64,000 nucleotides of DNA from Streptomyces sp. AC558_RSS880 (GTDB taxonomy: Bacteria > Actinomycetota > Actinomycetes > Streptomycetales > Streptomycetaceae): contig NZ_JAGMUJ010000040.1 of assembly GCF_019049255.1 (NCBI RefSeq), forward strand, positions 1 through 64,000. The letters are read 5' to 3'. Made by a program: the position numbers and the translations under genes. Below are positions 17,315 through 25,985 of this stretch, in pieces. Each line of letters opens with the position of its first letter. Within the stretch, counting starts at the first letter, position 1. The notes under the pieces are model-generated. The model was not told where the DNA came from and made no database searches. It saw only the letters and a program-made list of their open reading frames with translations.

Positions 17315-18484
17315 TCAGTTGTTGACGAAGTCCTCGCGGGCCAGCAGTCCGGTGTCCGGGTGGTCGGTGAAGACACCGTCGATGCCGGTGGCGAAGTACG
17401 CCCGGTAGGCGCCGAAGACGTCGCCGTAGGCGTCGGGGTCGGTGCCCTTGCGGAAGTCGGCGGGCAGGAAGGGGTTCTCGTTGCGCAGGGTGTAGGGGTG
17501 CAGGATCAGTCCCGCCCGGTGCGCGTCGCGGACCAGGGTCGTCGGCTCGGTGAGCCGGCCGGCCGCGTCGCGCGGGATGACCAGGTCGAGGGTGGGGCCG
17601 ATGCCCTGGGCGTAGCCGGCGATCTCGCGCAGGCCCTTGCGGGTGACGAGGTCGGCGACGGTGCGCGGGTCACCCGCCTCGACGAAGTCCCAGGGGCGGG
17701 TGGTGGCGCCGGAGAGGAGGACGACGAGGGAGTTGTCGACCAGCTTGTTCAGGCGCTCGATGCTGGTCGGTTCGAAGGACTGGAGGATGACCGGCGCGTT
17801 CTTGTCGTCCTTGCCGTGCCGGCGCAGCAGCTTGGCGACCCGCTCCTCCAGGCCCAGCCCCAGCTTGCGGAAGTAGGTGGGGTGCTTGAGCTCGGGGTAG
17901 ATCCAGACCTGCTTGCCGCGCTTGCGGGTCTGCTCGTCCTGCCAGCGCAGCACCTCCTCGAAGGTGGGGATCTCCCAGCGGCCGTCGTAGAGGGTGTTGT
18001 GCGGGCGGTTGGCGGGGATGCGCTCCACGGCGCGCAGCCGCTTCAGCTCGGCGAGGGTGAAGTCCTCGGTGAACCAGCCGGTGACGGGGACGCCGTCCAG
18101 CGTCTTGGTGGTCCGGCGGCCGGCGAACTCGGGGTGGTCGGCGACGTCCGTGGTGCCGCCGATCTCCGGTTCGTGCCGGCAGACGAGGTGGCCGTCCCTG
18201 GTGGGGACGAGGTCGCCGGCCTCGACGATGTCCGCGCCCATGTCGAGGGCGAGCTGGTAGGCGCCGAGGGTGTGCTCGGGCCGGTAGCCGCTGGCCCCGC
18301 GGTGGCCGACGATGGTCGGCACGGGCAGGCCCTTCAGCCCCCGGCCGCCGCCGTGCCGGGCGTCGGCGGCTCTCGCGGTGCCGCCCAGTCCCAGGACCGT
18401 TCCGCCCGCGCCGAGCACCGCCGCGCCGAGGAGGGCCCGCCGTCCGGTTCCGCCCGCCTGTTCGTTCGACTCCCGCGTTCCCAT
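17315..18484 (-). CDS. glpQ: Secreted glycerophosphodiester phosphodiesterase (GlpQ1-like)
   Basis: The 389-residue enzyme has a Tat-type signal (GRRALLGAAVLGAGGT... ending TARAADA). The GDPD catalytic landmarks are HRGASGYRPEHT, the Ca-binding Glu in IVEAGDLVPTRDGHLVCRHEP, and the C-terminal GIDGVFTDHPDTG. It hydrolyses glycerophosphodiesters to glycerol-3-phosphate outside the cell. ATG 18484 has an AAGGGG site. In S. coelicolor the related glpQ1 belongs to the PhoP regulon (established knowledge), and a candidate PHO box is at 18744-18787. Confidence 0.92.
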   Translation of the reverse strand: MGTRESNEQAGGTGRRALLGAAVLGAGGTVLGLGGTARAADARHGGGRGLKGLPVPTIVGHRGASGYRPEHTLGAYQLALDMGADIVEAGDLVPTRDGHLVCRHEPEIGGTTDVADHPEFAGRRTTKTLDGVPVTGWFTEDFTLAELKRLRAVERIPANRPHNTLYDGRWEIPTFEEVLRWQDEQTRKRGKQVWIYPELKHPTYFRKLGLGLEERVAKLLRRHGKDDKNAPVILQSFEPTSIERLNKLVDNSLVVLLSGATTRPWDFVEAGDPRTVADLVTRKGLREIAGYAQGIGPTLDLVIPRDAAGRLTEPTTLVRDAHRAGLILHPYTLRNENPFLPADFRKGTDPDAYGDVFGAYRAYFATGIDGVFTDHPDTGLLAREDFVNN

Positions 18485-18891
18485 GAGGACCCCTTCTGCT
18501 GTCTCGGCTCGTCCGGTGCGGGGCGATCGTAGGTGGGCGCGGATGACGCACGGGAGACCCCGGGCCGAACACACGGATGATGTTGCGTGGCGCACGCCCC
18601 TCATACGGATGACGTACGTCTGTCGTATTCCGTCGGAGATGTGATGGCTCGTCCGGTTGGGCCGGACGGACGGGGGCACGCGTGCGGTGTGCGGGTCCGG
18701 ACGGCTTCCGGCACGGCGTGACCGCCGTGTTGCGGGCGGGCCACCGCGGGTGAACCCGGGTCAAGAGTGAGTAAGACCTCGGTGAACTCCGCCGAGCCCG
18801 GTGTGCGCAACCCCCTGGGCCGCGAGTAATGTCCTCACCTGCACAGACTCATACGGCATAAACCGACGTCCGTTTCCCACCGGAGGGCCCG
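18485..18891. promoter_or_regulatory. Divergent promoter region of glpQ and the acyltransferase
   Basis: A 407-base region without a gene that separates two divergent genes. It holds a PHO-box-like array at 18744-18787 and presumably both promoters. Confidence 0.6.
18744..18787 (-). promoter_or_regulatory. Candidate PHO box (PhoP direct repeats)
   Basis: On the minus strand, reading towards glpQ, four consecutive 11-base units begin GTTCACCGAGG, TCTTACTCACT, CTTGACCCGGG and TTCACCCGCGG. The first and third fit the Streptomyces PhoP direct-repeat unit GTTCACC, the second is degenerate, and the fourth fits in shifted register. The site is about 260 bases before the glpQ start. Confidence 0.45.
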
Positions 18892-19563
18892 TTGTCCCGC
18901 TTCGCGCTCATCAAGGCAGTGCTCGGTCCGATCATGCGCCTGATGTTCCGCCCACAGGTGGAGGGCGCGGAGAACATCCCGGGCGACGGCCCCGTCATCC
19001 TGGCCGGCAACCACCTGACGTTCATCGACTCGATGATCCTGCCGCTCGTCTGCGACCGTCAGGTCGTCTTCATCGGCAAGGACGAGTACGTCACCGGCAA
19101 GGGCCTCAAGGGCCGGCTGATGGCGTGGTTCTTCACCGGCGTCGGCATGATCCCGGTCGACCGCGACGGCGGCCGGGGCGGGGTGGCGGCGCTGATGACC
19201 GGGCGCCGGGTGCTGGAGGAGGGCAGGATCTTCGGCATCTACCCGGAGGGCACCCGCTCCCCCGACGGCCGTCTCTACCGGGGCCGCACCGGCATCGCCC
19301 GGCTCACCCTGATGACCGGCGCGCCGGTCGTGCCGTTCGCGATGATCGGCACGGACAAGTTGCAGCCGGGGGGTGCGGGTCTGCCCCGGCCGGGCAAGGT
19401 GACGGTCCGCTTCGGTGAGGCGATGGAGTTCTCCCGTTACGACGGCATGGGCCGTGACCGGTATGTGCTGCGCGCGGTCACCGACTCGGTGATGACCGAG
19501 GTGATGCGGCTGTCCGGGCAGGAGTACGTGGACATGTACGCCAGCAAGGCGAAGGCGGCGTAG
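18892..19563 (+). CDS. 1-acyl-sn-glycerol-3-phosphate acyltransferase (PlsC-type)
   Basis: The 223-residue protein has the acyltransferase motif NHLTFID at about residue 41 (HX4D), the EGTRSPDG motif for glycerol-phosphate binding at about 120, and APVVPFAMIG. It should acylate lysophosphatidate on the inner membrane face. The start is TTG 18892, preceded by CGGAGGG with a five-base spacer. Convergent with the DHA2 pump; a dispersed repeat lies between them. Confidence 0.9.
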   Translation: MSRFALIKAVLGPIMRLMFRPQVEGAENIPGDGPVILAGNHLTFIDSMILPLVCDRQVVFIGKDEYVTGKGLKGRLMAWFFTGVGMIPVDRDGGRGGVAALMTGRRVLEEGRIFGIYPEGTRSPDGRLYRGRTGIARLTLMTGAPVVPFAMIGTDKLQPGGAGLPRPGKVTVRFGEAMEFSRYDGMGRDRYVLRAVTDSVMTEVMRLSGQEYVDMYASKAKAA

Positions 19564-19616
19564 CGCGAGCTTTGCAGGGGTAGGGGCGGGCTCGGGTCGG
19601 CTTTCGGGCGCGGGTG

Positions 19617-19679
19617 CGTCGTGGCTTGTCGCGCCCACGCGGCGGAGCCGCATATTGAAACAGCCCCGCGCCCCTGAGG
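19617..19679 (+). repeat. Dispersed GC-rich intergenic repeat, copy A
   Basis: The segment holding CGCGCCCACGCGGCGGAGCC and CAGCCCCGCGCCCCTGAGG is shared with 22988-23051 and, in reverse orientation, with 58884-58944. The GCGGC/GCCGC part can fold. All copies lie at gene ends. Confidence 0.75.
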
Positions 19680-19717
19680 TTGGCTGCCCAGCCGCTTGTT
19701 TCCCGGCCCCCGTGCTT

Positions 19718-21241
19718 CTAGGGCAGGTCGTCCAGCCGTTGGTTCCGGAGCATGAACCATGCCGCTGCCGCCGCTGCCAGTAGGACTGTTGCTCCTGCGC
19801 CTGCTGCCAGGGTGAGGCCGTCCACGAAGGACTGGCGGGCCTCGTCGAGCATCGGGCCGGCGATGCCGGCGGGCAACTGGGACGCCGCTTCCACCGCGCC
19901 GCCCAGCGACTCGTGCGCCTCGGCCGGGGTGCCGGCCGGGCCGGTGAAGCCGCGGTAGACACCGGTGACGATGGAGCCGAGCACGGCGATGCCGAGGGCC
20001 GCGCCGAGTTCGTACGCCGTCTCGGAGACGGCGGAGGCCGCGCCCGCCTGTTCCTTGGGCACGCTGGAGAGGATCACGTCGGCGGTCACCGTGAAGGAGA
20101 AGCCGGCGCCCAGGCCGACCACCAGCAGCGCCGCCCCGAGCAGGGGGTAGCCGGTGGACTGTCCGATCACCGTCAGCGCGGCCAGGGCGAGACCGATGGC
20201 CGCCAGTCCCCCGGCGACGACCGAGCGCACCGACCAGCGCCGGGCGGCCCGGCCGGCGACCAGTCCGGCCGCCACCGCGCCGATCGCGGCGGGCAGTTCG
20301 GCCAGGCCCGCCTCGAACGGGCGCCTGCCCTGCACGAGTTGCAGATACTGCGAGAGGAAGAAGACCAGCCCGGACAGGCCGAGGACGGTCAGCAGATCGG
20401 CGAGTACGGCTCCGCTGAACCCCCGGTGGCGGAACAGCCGCATGTCCAGCAGCGGGACGGGGAGGGTGAGCTGACGGCGCACGAAGCCGTACAGGGCGCC
20501 CGCGCCCAGCAGCCCGGCGGCCGGGGCGGACCACGTGAAGCCGTGGCTCGCGGTCTCCTTCACCGCGTACACGACGCCGACCATGCCGACCAGGGACAGG
20601 ACGACACCGGCCAGGTCCCAGGGGCCGGGGGCCGGGGTGCGGGACTCGGGGAGCAGCTTGGCGCCGACGGCCACCAGGACGGCCATCACGGGCAGGTTGA
20701 TCAGGAAGACCGAGCCCCACCAGAAGTGTTCGAGGAGGAAGCCGCCGAGGACCGGCCCGACGGCGGTGCCCGCGGAGGCGGTCGCGCCCCAGATGCCGAT
20801 GGCGAGGCTGCGTTCGCGCGGGTCGTGGAAGAGGTTGCGGATCAGGGCGAGGGTGGCCGGCATCAGGGTGGCGCCGGCGACACCGAGCAGGGCGCGGGCG
20901 AGGATCAGCAGCTCGGGCGTGTGCGCGTAGGCGTTGAGCACGGATATCGCGCCGAACGCGGTGGCGCCGACGAGCAGGAGCCGCTTGCGGCCGACGCGGT
21001 CGCCGAGGCTGCCCATGGAGACGAGCAGACCGGCGATCACGAACGAGTAGACGTCACCGATCCACAGCAGCTGGGTGCCGGTGGGGGCGAGGTCCTCGCT
21101 GATGTAGGGGGTGGCCAGGCCGAGGACGGTCGCGTCGACGGCCACCAGCAGCACGGCGAGCACCAGGACGGAGAGGGCGAGCCACCGGCCCGGGCGCTTC
21201 AGCTCCTCGATCGTGGTCTCCGGCCCCAGGGCGCTGGTCAT
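19718..21241 (-). CDS. MFS drug-efflux transporter, DHA2 family
   Basis: This 507-residue membrane protein shows about 14 hydrophobic helices, the count typical of DHA2 drug:H+ antiporters. Motif A is GSLGDRVGRKRLL at about residue 81 and motif C is GPVLGGFL. ATG 21241 has a GGAAGGAAT site. It lies 11 bases downstream of a TetR gene in the same direction, so both are probably one transcript controlled by the operator at 21826-21845. Substrates are likely hydrophobic drugs or dyes. Confidence 0.9.
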   Translation of the reverse strand: MTSALGPETTIEELKRPGRWLALSVLVLAVLLVAVDATVLGLATPYISEDLAPTGTQLLWIGDVYSFVIAGLLVSMGSLGDRVGRKRLLLVGATAFGAISVLNAYAHTPELLILARALLGVAGATLMPATLALIRNLFHDPRERSLAIGIWGATASAGTAVGPVLGGFLLEHFWWGSVFLINLPVMAVLVAVGAKLLPESRTPAPGPWDLAGVVLSLVGMVGVVYAVKETASHGFTWSAPAAGLLGAGALYGFVRRQLTLPVPLLDMRLFRHRGFSGAVLADLLTVLGLSGLVFFLSQYLQLVQGRRPFEAGLAELPAAIGAVAAGLVAGRAARRWSVRSVVAGGLAAIGLALAALTVIGQSTGYPLLGAALLVVGLGAGFSFTVTADVILSSVPKEQAGAASAVSETAYELGAALGIAVLGSIVTGVYRGFTGPAGTPAEAHESLGGAVEAASQLPAGIAGPMLDEARQSFVDGLTLAAGAGATVLLAAAAAAWFMLRNQRLDDLP

Positions 21242-21252
21242 GATTCCTTCCC

Positions 21253-21807
21253 TCACGCCGGGCCGTCCGGGCGTCGTACGCCGCCGAGCAGCAGCTCGAC
21301 GATCATGTGGGTGAAGTCCTTGGGGGCGACCCGGCCCTCGGCCACCGCCCAGGCGGCGGAGGCGAGCAGTCCGTAGAACGCCTCGGTGAGCCAGGCCGGG
21401 GTGAGGTCGATGCGGAACTCTCCGCCGGCCTGGCCGCGCCGGAACAGCGCGGCGATGCGCTCGTCGATCGCGGCCCAGCCCGCGTTCTGCTCCTCGCCCT
21501 CGAACAGCTGGTTCTCGGAGTAGAGGAAGGCGAGCAACGGGGCGTGCGGTTCGATCCCGGCGACCAGGCGGCGCACGGCGTCGGCGGCCGGCCCCTCGTC
21601 GGGCCGGGCCGCCTCCAGCGCGGCCTCGCACTCGGCGATCCCGAGCGCCTCCAGCGCCCGGACCAGCGCGTCCCGCCCGGCGAAGTGCCGGTGCAGCGTG
21701 GCGCGGCTGATCCCGGCGGCCTTGGCGACCTCGTCCATGGTCGCGGTGGATCTACGGGTCAGCAGGGCGGCGGCGCTGCGCAGCACATGGTCACGATCGA
21801 CAGCCAT
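21253..21807 (-). CDS. TetR-family repressor of the DHA2 pump
   Basis: The 184-residue protein has an N-terminal helix-turn-helix (ATMDEVAKAAGISRATLHRHFAGRDALVRAL, about residues 22-52) and a helical ligand-binding C-terminus ending RRPDGPA. ATG 21807 is chosen because the upstream ATG at 21849 would place its coding region across the palindromic operator. The first gene of a two-gene unit with the pump, it should repress both and itself until a drug binds. Confidence 0.88.
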   Translation of the reverse strand: MAVDRDHVLRSAAALLTRRSTATMDEVAKAAGISRATLHRHFAGRDALVRALEALGIAECEAALEAARPDEGPAADAVRRLVAGIEPHAPLLAFLYSENQLFEGEEQNAGWAAIDERIAALFRRGQAGGEFRIDLTPAWLTEAFYGLLASAAWAVAEGRVAPKDFTHMIVELLLGGVRRPDGPA

Positions 21808-21825
21808 GAGACAACCGTACTCCAC

Positions 21826-21845
21826 GTGAGACATAAATGTCTCAC
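21826..21845. promoter_or_regulatory. Probable TetR operator
   Basis: A 20-base inverted repeat with perfect 9-bp arms (GTGAGACAT and ATGTCTCAC) around AA lies 19 bases upstream of the TetR start. This is the size and position expected for an autorepressor site. Confidence 0.75.
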
Positions 21846-21893
21846 TCAAGGCGTACGGGTCTCACGGCTGTCGCGTGAGGAACGGCTGAACGG

Positions 21894-22865
21894 TCAGTGC
21901 CAGGGCAGCTGTCCGCGCCGCTCCCAGTAGGCCCGGGGCTCCTCGACCAGGGCGGCGAGGCGGGACAGCTGGTCGTCGGTGAGGTCGACGGCGGCGGCGT
22001 GCAGGTTGGAGGCGAGCTGGGCGGTGGTGGCCGCGCCGGAGAGGACCACGCCGGCCCACGGCTGCCGCAGGACCACCGCGAGGGCGACGGCGTCAGGGCC
22101 CAGCCCGGTCTCCTCGGCGACGGCCCGCAGCGCCTCCGGGGCGTGCGCGGCGGCGAGCCGGCCGTTGGCCATGCCCTCCTTGACGATCACGGTGAGCCCG
22201 GCGTCATGGGCCTCGGCGAGCGCGGGCCCGGCGGAGGTCTCCAGGGCGTTGTACGTCGACTGGACGGTACGGAAGAGGGGCGCGTCGTCGACCGTGACGG
22301 CGAGGGCGGCGCGGATGGCGTCGGCCTGTGCCGGACCGCTGGTGGAGAAGCCGACGGTGAGGCCCCGGCCCGCCGCCTCCGCGAGCCGGGCGTGCAGCTC
22401 CTTGTCGGTGAGGGCGGGGCTCTCGGGGGTCACCGAATGGATCTGGTAGAGGTCGAGCCGGTCCCCGAGCAGCGCCTCGGTCTCGGCGCGCTGACGCTCG
22501 TACGCCGCGAGGGAGTGGTCCTTGACCTCGTGCCGCTCGGCGTCGGTGGACCAGTCGGCGGTGTAGGTGTAGCCCCATTTGCTGCCGATGACGACGTCGT
22601 CGACGTCGGTCCTCCTCTTCAGCCAGTCGGCGAGGAACTCCTCGGAGCGGCCGTAGGAGCGGGCGGCGTCGAAGTAGCGGACGCCCTGGGCGTAGGCGGC
22701 GTCGAGGAGTTCGTGCGTGCGGGTGCGCAGCGTCTCGACGCTGCGGTTCTCTCCCAGGTCGTCGTCGCGGCCGAGGTTGATGTAGCCGGGGCGGCCGATG
22801 GCGGCGAGGCCGAGGCCGAGGTGGCAGGTGGGGGTTGTCGCTGTTGCCAGTCGGGCGAAGGGCAT
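21894..22865 (-). CDS. Aldo/keto reductase
   Basis: The 323-residue protein has the aldo/keto reductase barrel: FDAARSYGRSEEFLADWLK contains the catalytic Asp/Tyr region, then VVIGSKWGYTYTADW with the Lys, and LYQIHSVTPESP with the active-site His. The C-terminal GVVLSGAATTAQLASNL fits NADPH-phosphate binding. ATG 22865 has a CGGAG site. It probably reduces or oxidises an aldehyde; substrate unknown. Lies downstream of argH in the same direction with a repeat between them. Confidence 0.88.
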   Translation of the reverse strand: MPFARLATATTPTCHLGLGLAAIGRPGYINLGRDDDLGENRSVETLRTRTHELLDAAYAQGVRYFDAARSYGRSEEFLADWLKRRTDVDDVVIGSKWGYTYTADWSTDAERHEVKDHSLAAYERQRAETEALLGDRLDLYQIHSVTPESPALTDKELHARLAEAAGRGLTVGFSTSGPAQADAIRAALAVTVDDAPLFRTVQSTYNALETSAGPALAEAHDAGLTVIVKEGMANGRLAAAHAPEALRAVAEETGLGPDAVALAVVLRQPWAGVVLSGAATTAQLASNLHAAAVDLTDDQLSRLAALVEEPRAYWERRGQLPWH

Positions 22866-22987
22866 CGCGGGCTCCGTCGGTCGGGTCCGGTTCGGCGTTC
22901 CGACCAACGTAACCCGCGGTGTCGCTCCGCTCAGCCAACCGGGGCGCCTTGGAGCTCGGGTCGTGCGGTGGTTCGGCGAGTGCGGCG

Positions 22988-23051
22988 CCGTCGTGACTTG
23001 TCGCGCCCACGCGGCGGAGCCGCACATCTCCACAGCCCCGCGCCCCTGAGG
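22988..23051 (+). repeat. Dispersed GC-rich intergenic repeat, copy B
   Basis: Close copy of the repeat at 19617-19679, located between the argH stop and the aldo/keto reductase start. Confidence 0.75.
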
Positions 23052-23060
23052 GATGTCGCC

Positions 23061-24491
23061 CTACCGCTTCTTTGCCGTTGCCCAAGCGTGCTGGTTGGCC
23101 AGGTCCCGCTTCACCTCCGCCAGCTGGACCGCGACCGCGCTCGGGGCCGTGCCGCCCCTGCCGTTGCGGGAGGCGAGGGCGCCCGGGACGTTCAGGACCG
23201 ACCGCACCTCGGGGGTGAGGTGGGCGGAGATCTTCGTGAACTGTTCGTCGGTCAGTTCGTCCAGTTCCTTGTTCTCGGACTCGGCGACCTTGACGCACTC
23301 GCCGGCCACCTCGTGCGCGACGCGGAACGGCACGCCCTGCTTGACCAGCCACTCGGCGATGTCGGTGGCGAGGGAGAAGCCGGCCGGGGCCAGTTCCTCC
23401 ATGCGCTCGCGGTGCACGGTGAGGGTGGCCAGCATGCCGGTGAAGGCCGGGAGCAGGATCTCCAGCTGGTCGATGGAGTCGAAGACCGGCTCCTTGTCCT
23501 CCTGGAGGTCGCGGTTGTAGGCGAGCGGGAGGGCCTTGAGGGTGGCCATCAGGCCGGTGAGGTTGCCGATCAGGCGGCCGGACTTGCCGCGCGCCAGCTC
23601 GGCGATGTCCGGGTTCTTCTTCTGCGGCATGATCGACGAGCCGGTGGAGAAGGCGTCGTGGAGGGTCACGAAGGAGAACTCCTTCGTGTTCCAGATGATG
23701 ATCTCCTCGGCGATCCGGGAGACGTTCACGCCGATCATCGCGGTGATGAAGGCGAACTCGGCGACGAAGTCCCGGGAGGCCGTGCCGTCGATGGAGTTGG
23801 CGGCGCTGCCGTGTTCGAAGCCGAGGTCCTCGGCGACCGCCTCCGGGTCCAGGCCGAGGGAGGAACCGGCCAGCGCGCCCGAGCCGTACGGCGACACGGC
23901 CGTGCGCTCGTCCCACTGGCGCAGCCGCTCGGCGTCCCGGGACAGCGCCTGGACGTGGGCGAGGACGTGGTGGGCGAAGAGCACCGGCTGGGCGTGCTGG
24001 AGGTGGGTGCGGCCGGGCATGGCCACGTCCGGGTGGGCCTCGGCGAGGCCGATGAGCGCGTCCTGGAGGTCGGCGATCAGACCGCCGACGGTGCGGGCGT
24101 GGTCCCGCAGGTACATGCGGAAGAGGGTGGCCACCTGGTCGTTGCGGGACCGGCCGGCGCGCAACTTGCCGCCGAGGTCGGGGCCGAGGCGCTCCAGCAG
24201 GCCGCGCTCGAGGGCGGTGTGGACGTCCTCGTCGGCGATGGTGCCGGTGAAGGAGCCGTCGGCGACGTCCGCTTCGAGCCGGTCGAGCCCGGCGAGCATG
24301 CGGGTCAGCTCGTCCTCGGTGAGCAGGCCCGCCGTGTGCAGCACGCGGGCGTGGGCGCGCGAGCCGGCGATGTCGTAGGGCGCGAGCCGCCAGTCGAAGT
24401 GGACGGACGCGGACAGCTTCGCCAGGGCCTCGGCGGGACCGTCGGCGAAACGGCCGCCCCAGAGCCGTACGTCACCGCTGTTGCTGCTCAC
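23061..24491 (-). CDS. argH: Argininosuccinate lyase
   Basis: The 476-residue enzyme carries the fumarase/aspartase superfamily signature GSSIMPQKKNPD at about residue 286, plus RAGRSRNDQVAT and GRTHLQHAQPV. It splits argininosuccinate to arginine and fumarate, the last step of arginine synthesis. The GTG start at 24491 has a GAGGAGC site. It follows argG in the same direction with a hairpin between them. Confidence 0.96.
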   Translation of the reverse strand: MSSNSGDVRLWGGRFADGPAEALAKLSASVHFDWRLAPYDIAGSRAHARVLHTAGLLTEDELTRMLAGLDRLEADVADGSFTGTIADEDVHTALERGLLERLGPDLGGKLRAGRSRNDQVATLFRMYLRDHARTVGGLIADLQDALIGLAEAHPDVAMPGRTHLQHAQPVLFAHHVLAHVQALSRDAERLRQWDERTAVSPYGSGALAGSSLGLDPEAVAEDLGFEHGSAANSIDGTASRDFVAEFAFITAMIGVNVSRIAEEIIIWNTKEFSFVTLHDAFSTGSSIMPQKKNPDIAELARGKSGRLIGNLTGLMATLKALPLAYNRDLQEDKEPVFDSIDQLEILLPAFTGMLATLTVHRERMEELAPAGFSLATDIAEWLVKQGVPFRVAHEVAGECVKVAESENKELDELTDEQFTKISAHLTPEVRSVLNVPGALASRNGRGGTAPSAVAVQLAEVKRDLANQHAWATAKKR

Positions 24492-24521
24492 TTGGTGCTC
24501 CTCGAAGGTTCCGGATGTGCC

Positions 24522-24553
24522 GCCGCCTCCCCACGGTCGAGTGAGGAGGCGGC
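24522..24553 (-). terminator. Hairpin between argG and argH
   Basis: A 9-bp stem (24522-24530 with 24545-24553) lies in the 97-base gap. It may be a partial terminator or an mRNA-stabilising stem between the two genes. Confidence 0.5.
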
Positions 24554-24588
24554 TGTCAGGCTAGTGCGTGTGAGGGGTCGTCAGCCGG

Positions 24589-25782
24589 TTACGCGAGGTC
24601 GCGCTTGGCCGCGATCTTCGACGACAGGCTGTAGATGTCGATGAAGCCCTTGGCCGCCGCCTGGTCGAAGGTGTCGCCCGTGTCGTACGTGGCCAGGTTG
24701 AAGTCGTACAGCGACGACTCGGAGCGCCGGCCGGTGACGACGGCGCGGCCGCCGTGCAGGGTCATCCGGATGTCGCCGTTGACGTGCTGGTTGGCCTCGG
24801 TGATGAAGCCGTCCAGGGCGCGCTTGAGCGGGGAGAACCACTGGCCGTCGTAGACCAGTTCGCCCCAGCGCTGCTCGACCTGCCGCTTGTAGCGGGCGAG
24901 TTCGCGCTCGACGGTGACGTTCTCCAGCTCCTGGTGGGCGGTGATCAGGGCGATCGCGCCGGGGGCCTCGTAGACCTCGCGGGACTTGATGCCGACGAGG
25001 CGGTCCTCGACCATGTCGATCCGGCCGATGCCCTGGGCGCCGGCGCGCTCGTTGAGCTGCTGGATCGCCTGGAGGACGGTGACGGGCTTGCCGTCGATGG
25101 CGACGGGGACGCCCTCCTTGAAGGTGATGATCACCTCGTCGGGCTCGCGCGGCAGGGCGGGGTTCTGCGTGTACTCGTAGACGTCCTCGATCGGCGCGTT
25201 CCAGATGTCCTCGAGGAAGCCGGTCTCGACGGCGCGCCCGAAGACGTTCTGGTCGATGGAGTACGGGGACTTCTTGGTGGTCGCGATCGGCAGGCCCTTG
25301 GTCTCGCAGAAGGCGATGGCCTTGTCACGGGTCATGGCGTAGTCGCGGACCGGGGCGATGCACTTCAGGTCGGGGGCGAGGGCGACGATGCCGGCCTCGA
25401 AGCGGACCTGGTCGTTGCCCTTGCCGGTGCAGCCGTGGGCGACCGTGGTGGCGCCGTGCTTCTGCGCGGCGGCGACGAGGTGCTTGACGATCGTCGGCCG
25501 GGACAGCGCGGAGACCAGCGGGTAGCGGTCCATGTAGAGGGCGTTGGCCTTGATCGCCGGGAGGCAGTACTCCTCGGCGAACTCGTCCTTGGCGTCCGCG
25601 ACCTCGGCCTCGACGGCACCGCAGGCGAGGGCGCGCTTGCGGATGACGTCCAGGTCCTCGCCGCCCTGGCCGACGTCGACCGCAACGGCGATGACCTCGG
25701 CGCCCGTCTCCTCGGCGATCCAGCCGATGGCGACGGAGGTGTCCAGACCGCCTGAGTAGGCGAGTACGACGCGCTCGGTCAC
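24589..25782 (-). CDS. argG: Argininosuccinate synthase
   Basis: The 397-residue enzyme begins VTERVVLAYSGGLDTSVAIGWI with the PP-loop SGGLDTS, and has VAHGCTGKGNDQVRFE and APVRD for citrulline/aspartate binding. It joins citrulline and aspartate with ATP. GTG 25782 has a GAGGAGA site. ARG boxes at 25811-25844 lie just upstream, so ArgR should repress it. Confidence 0.96.
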   Translation of the reverse strand: MTERVVLAYSGGLDTSVAIGWIAEETGAEVIAVAVDVGQGGEDLDVIRKRALACGAVEAEVADAKDEFAEEYCLPAIKANALYMDRYPLVSALSRPTIVKHLVAAAQKHGATTVAHGCTGKGNDQVRFEAGIVALAPDLKCIAPVRDYAMTRDKAIAFCETKGLPIATTKKSPYSIDQNVFGRAVETGFLEDIWNAPIEDVYEYTQNPALPREPDEVIITFKEGVPVAIDGKPVTVLQAIQQLNERAGAQGIGRIDMVEDRLVGIKSREVYEAPGAIALITAHQELENVTVERELARYKRQVEQRWGELVYDGQWFSPLKRALDGFITEANQHVNGDIRMTLHGGRAVVTGRRSESSLYDFNLATYDTGDTFDQAAAKGFIDIYSLSSKIAAKRDLA

Positions 25783-25810
25783 GGGTTTCTCCTCACAGTG
25801 CATTCGCTGA

Positions 25811-25844
25811 CATGCATGAGTATGCAGTAGTCCGCATGAATCGT
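25811..25844 (-). promoter_or_regulatory. ARG boxes before argG
   Basis: An 18-base-type imperfect palindrome with TGCATGAGTATGCA (25811-25827) is followed by a half-matching unit GCATGAAT (25830-25844). This A/T-rich pattern is unusual in the local high GC and matches ArgR sites. It lies 29-62 bases upstream of the argG start. Confidence 0.7.
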
Positions 25845-25985
25845 CAATCCGGCCGTCGACCCGGGGCCGGATTGAACATCGGAAACCGCTTTCGCGTACT
25901 TGTCGCCGGACGCAGGCGCCGCGTCGGACCGATCGAGACACCACGACAGACACCCGTGACACCCCGACCCGAGTGAGGCATCCGC

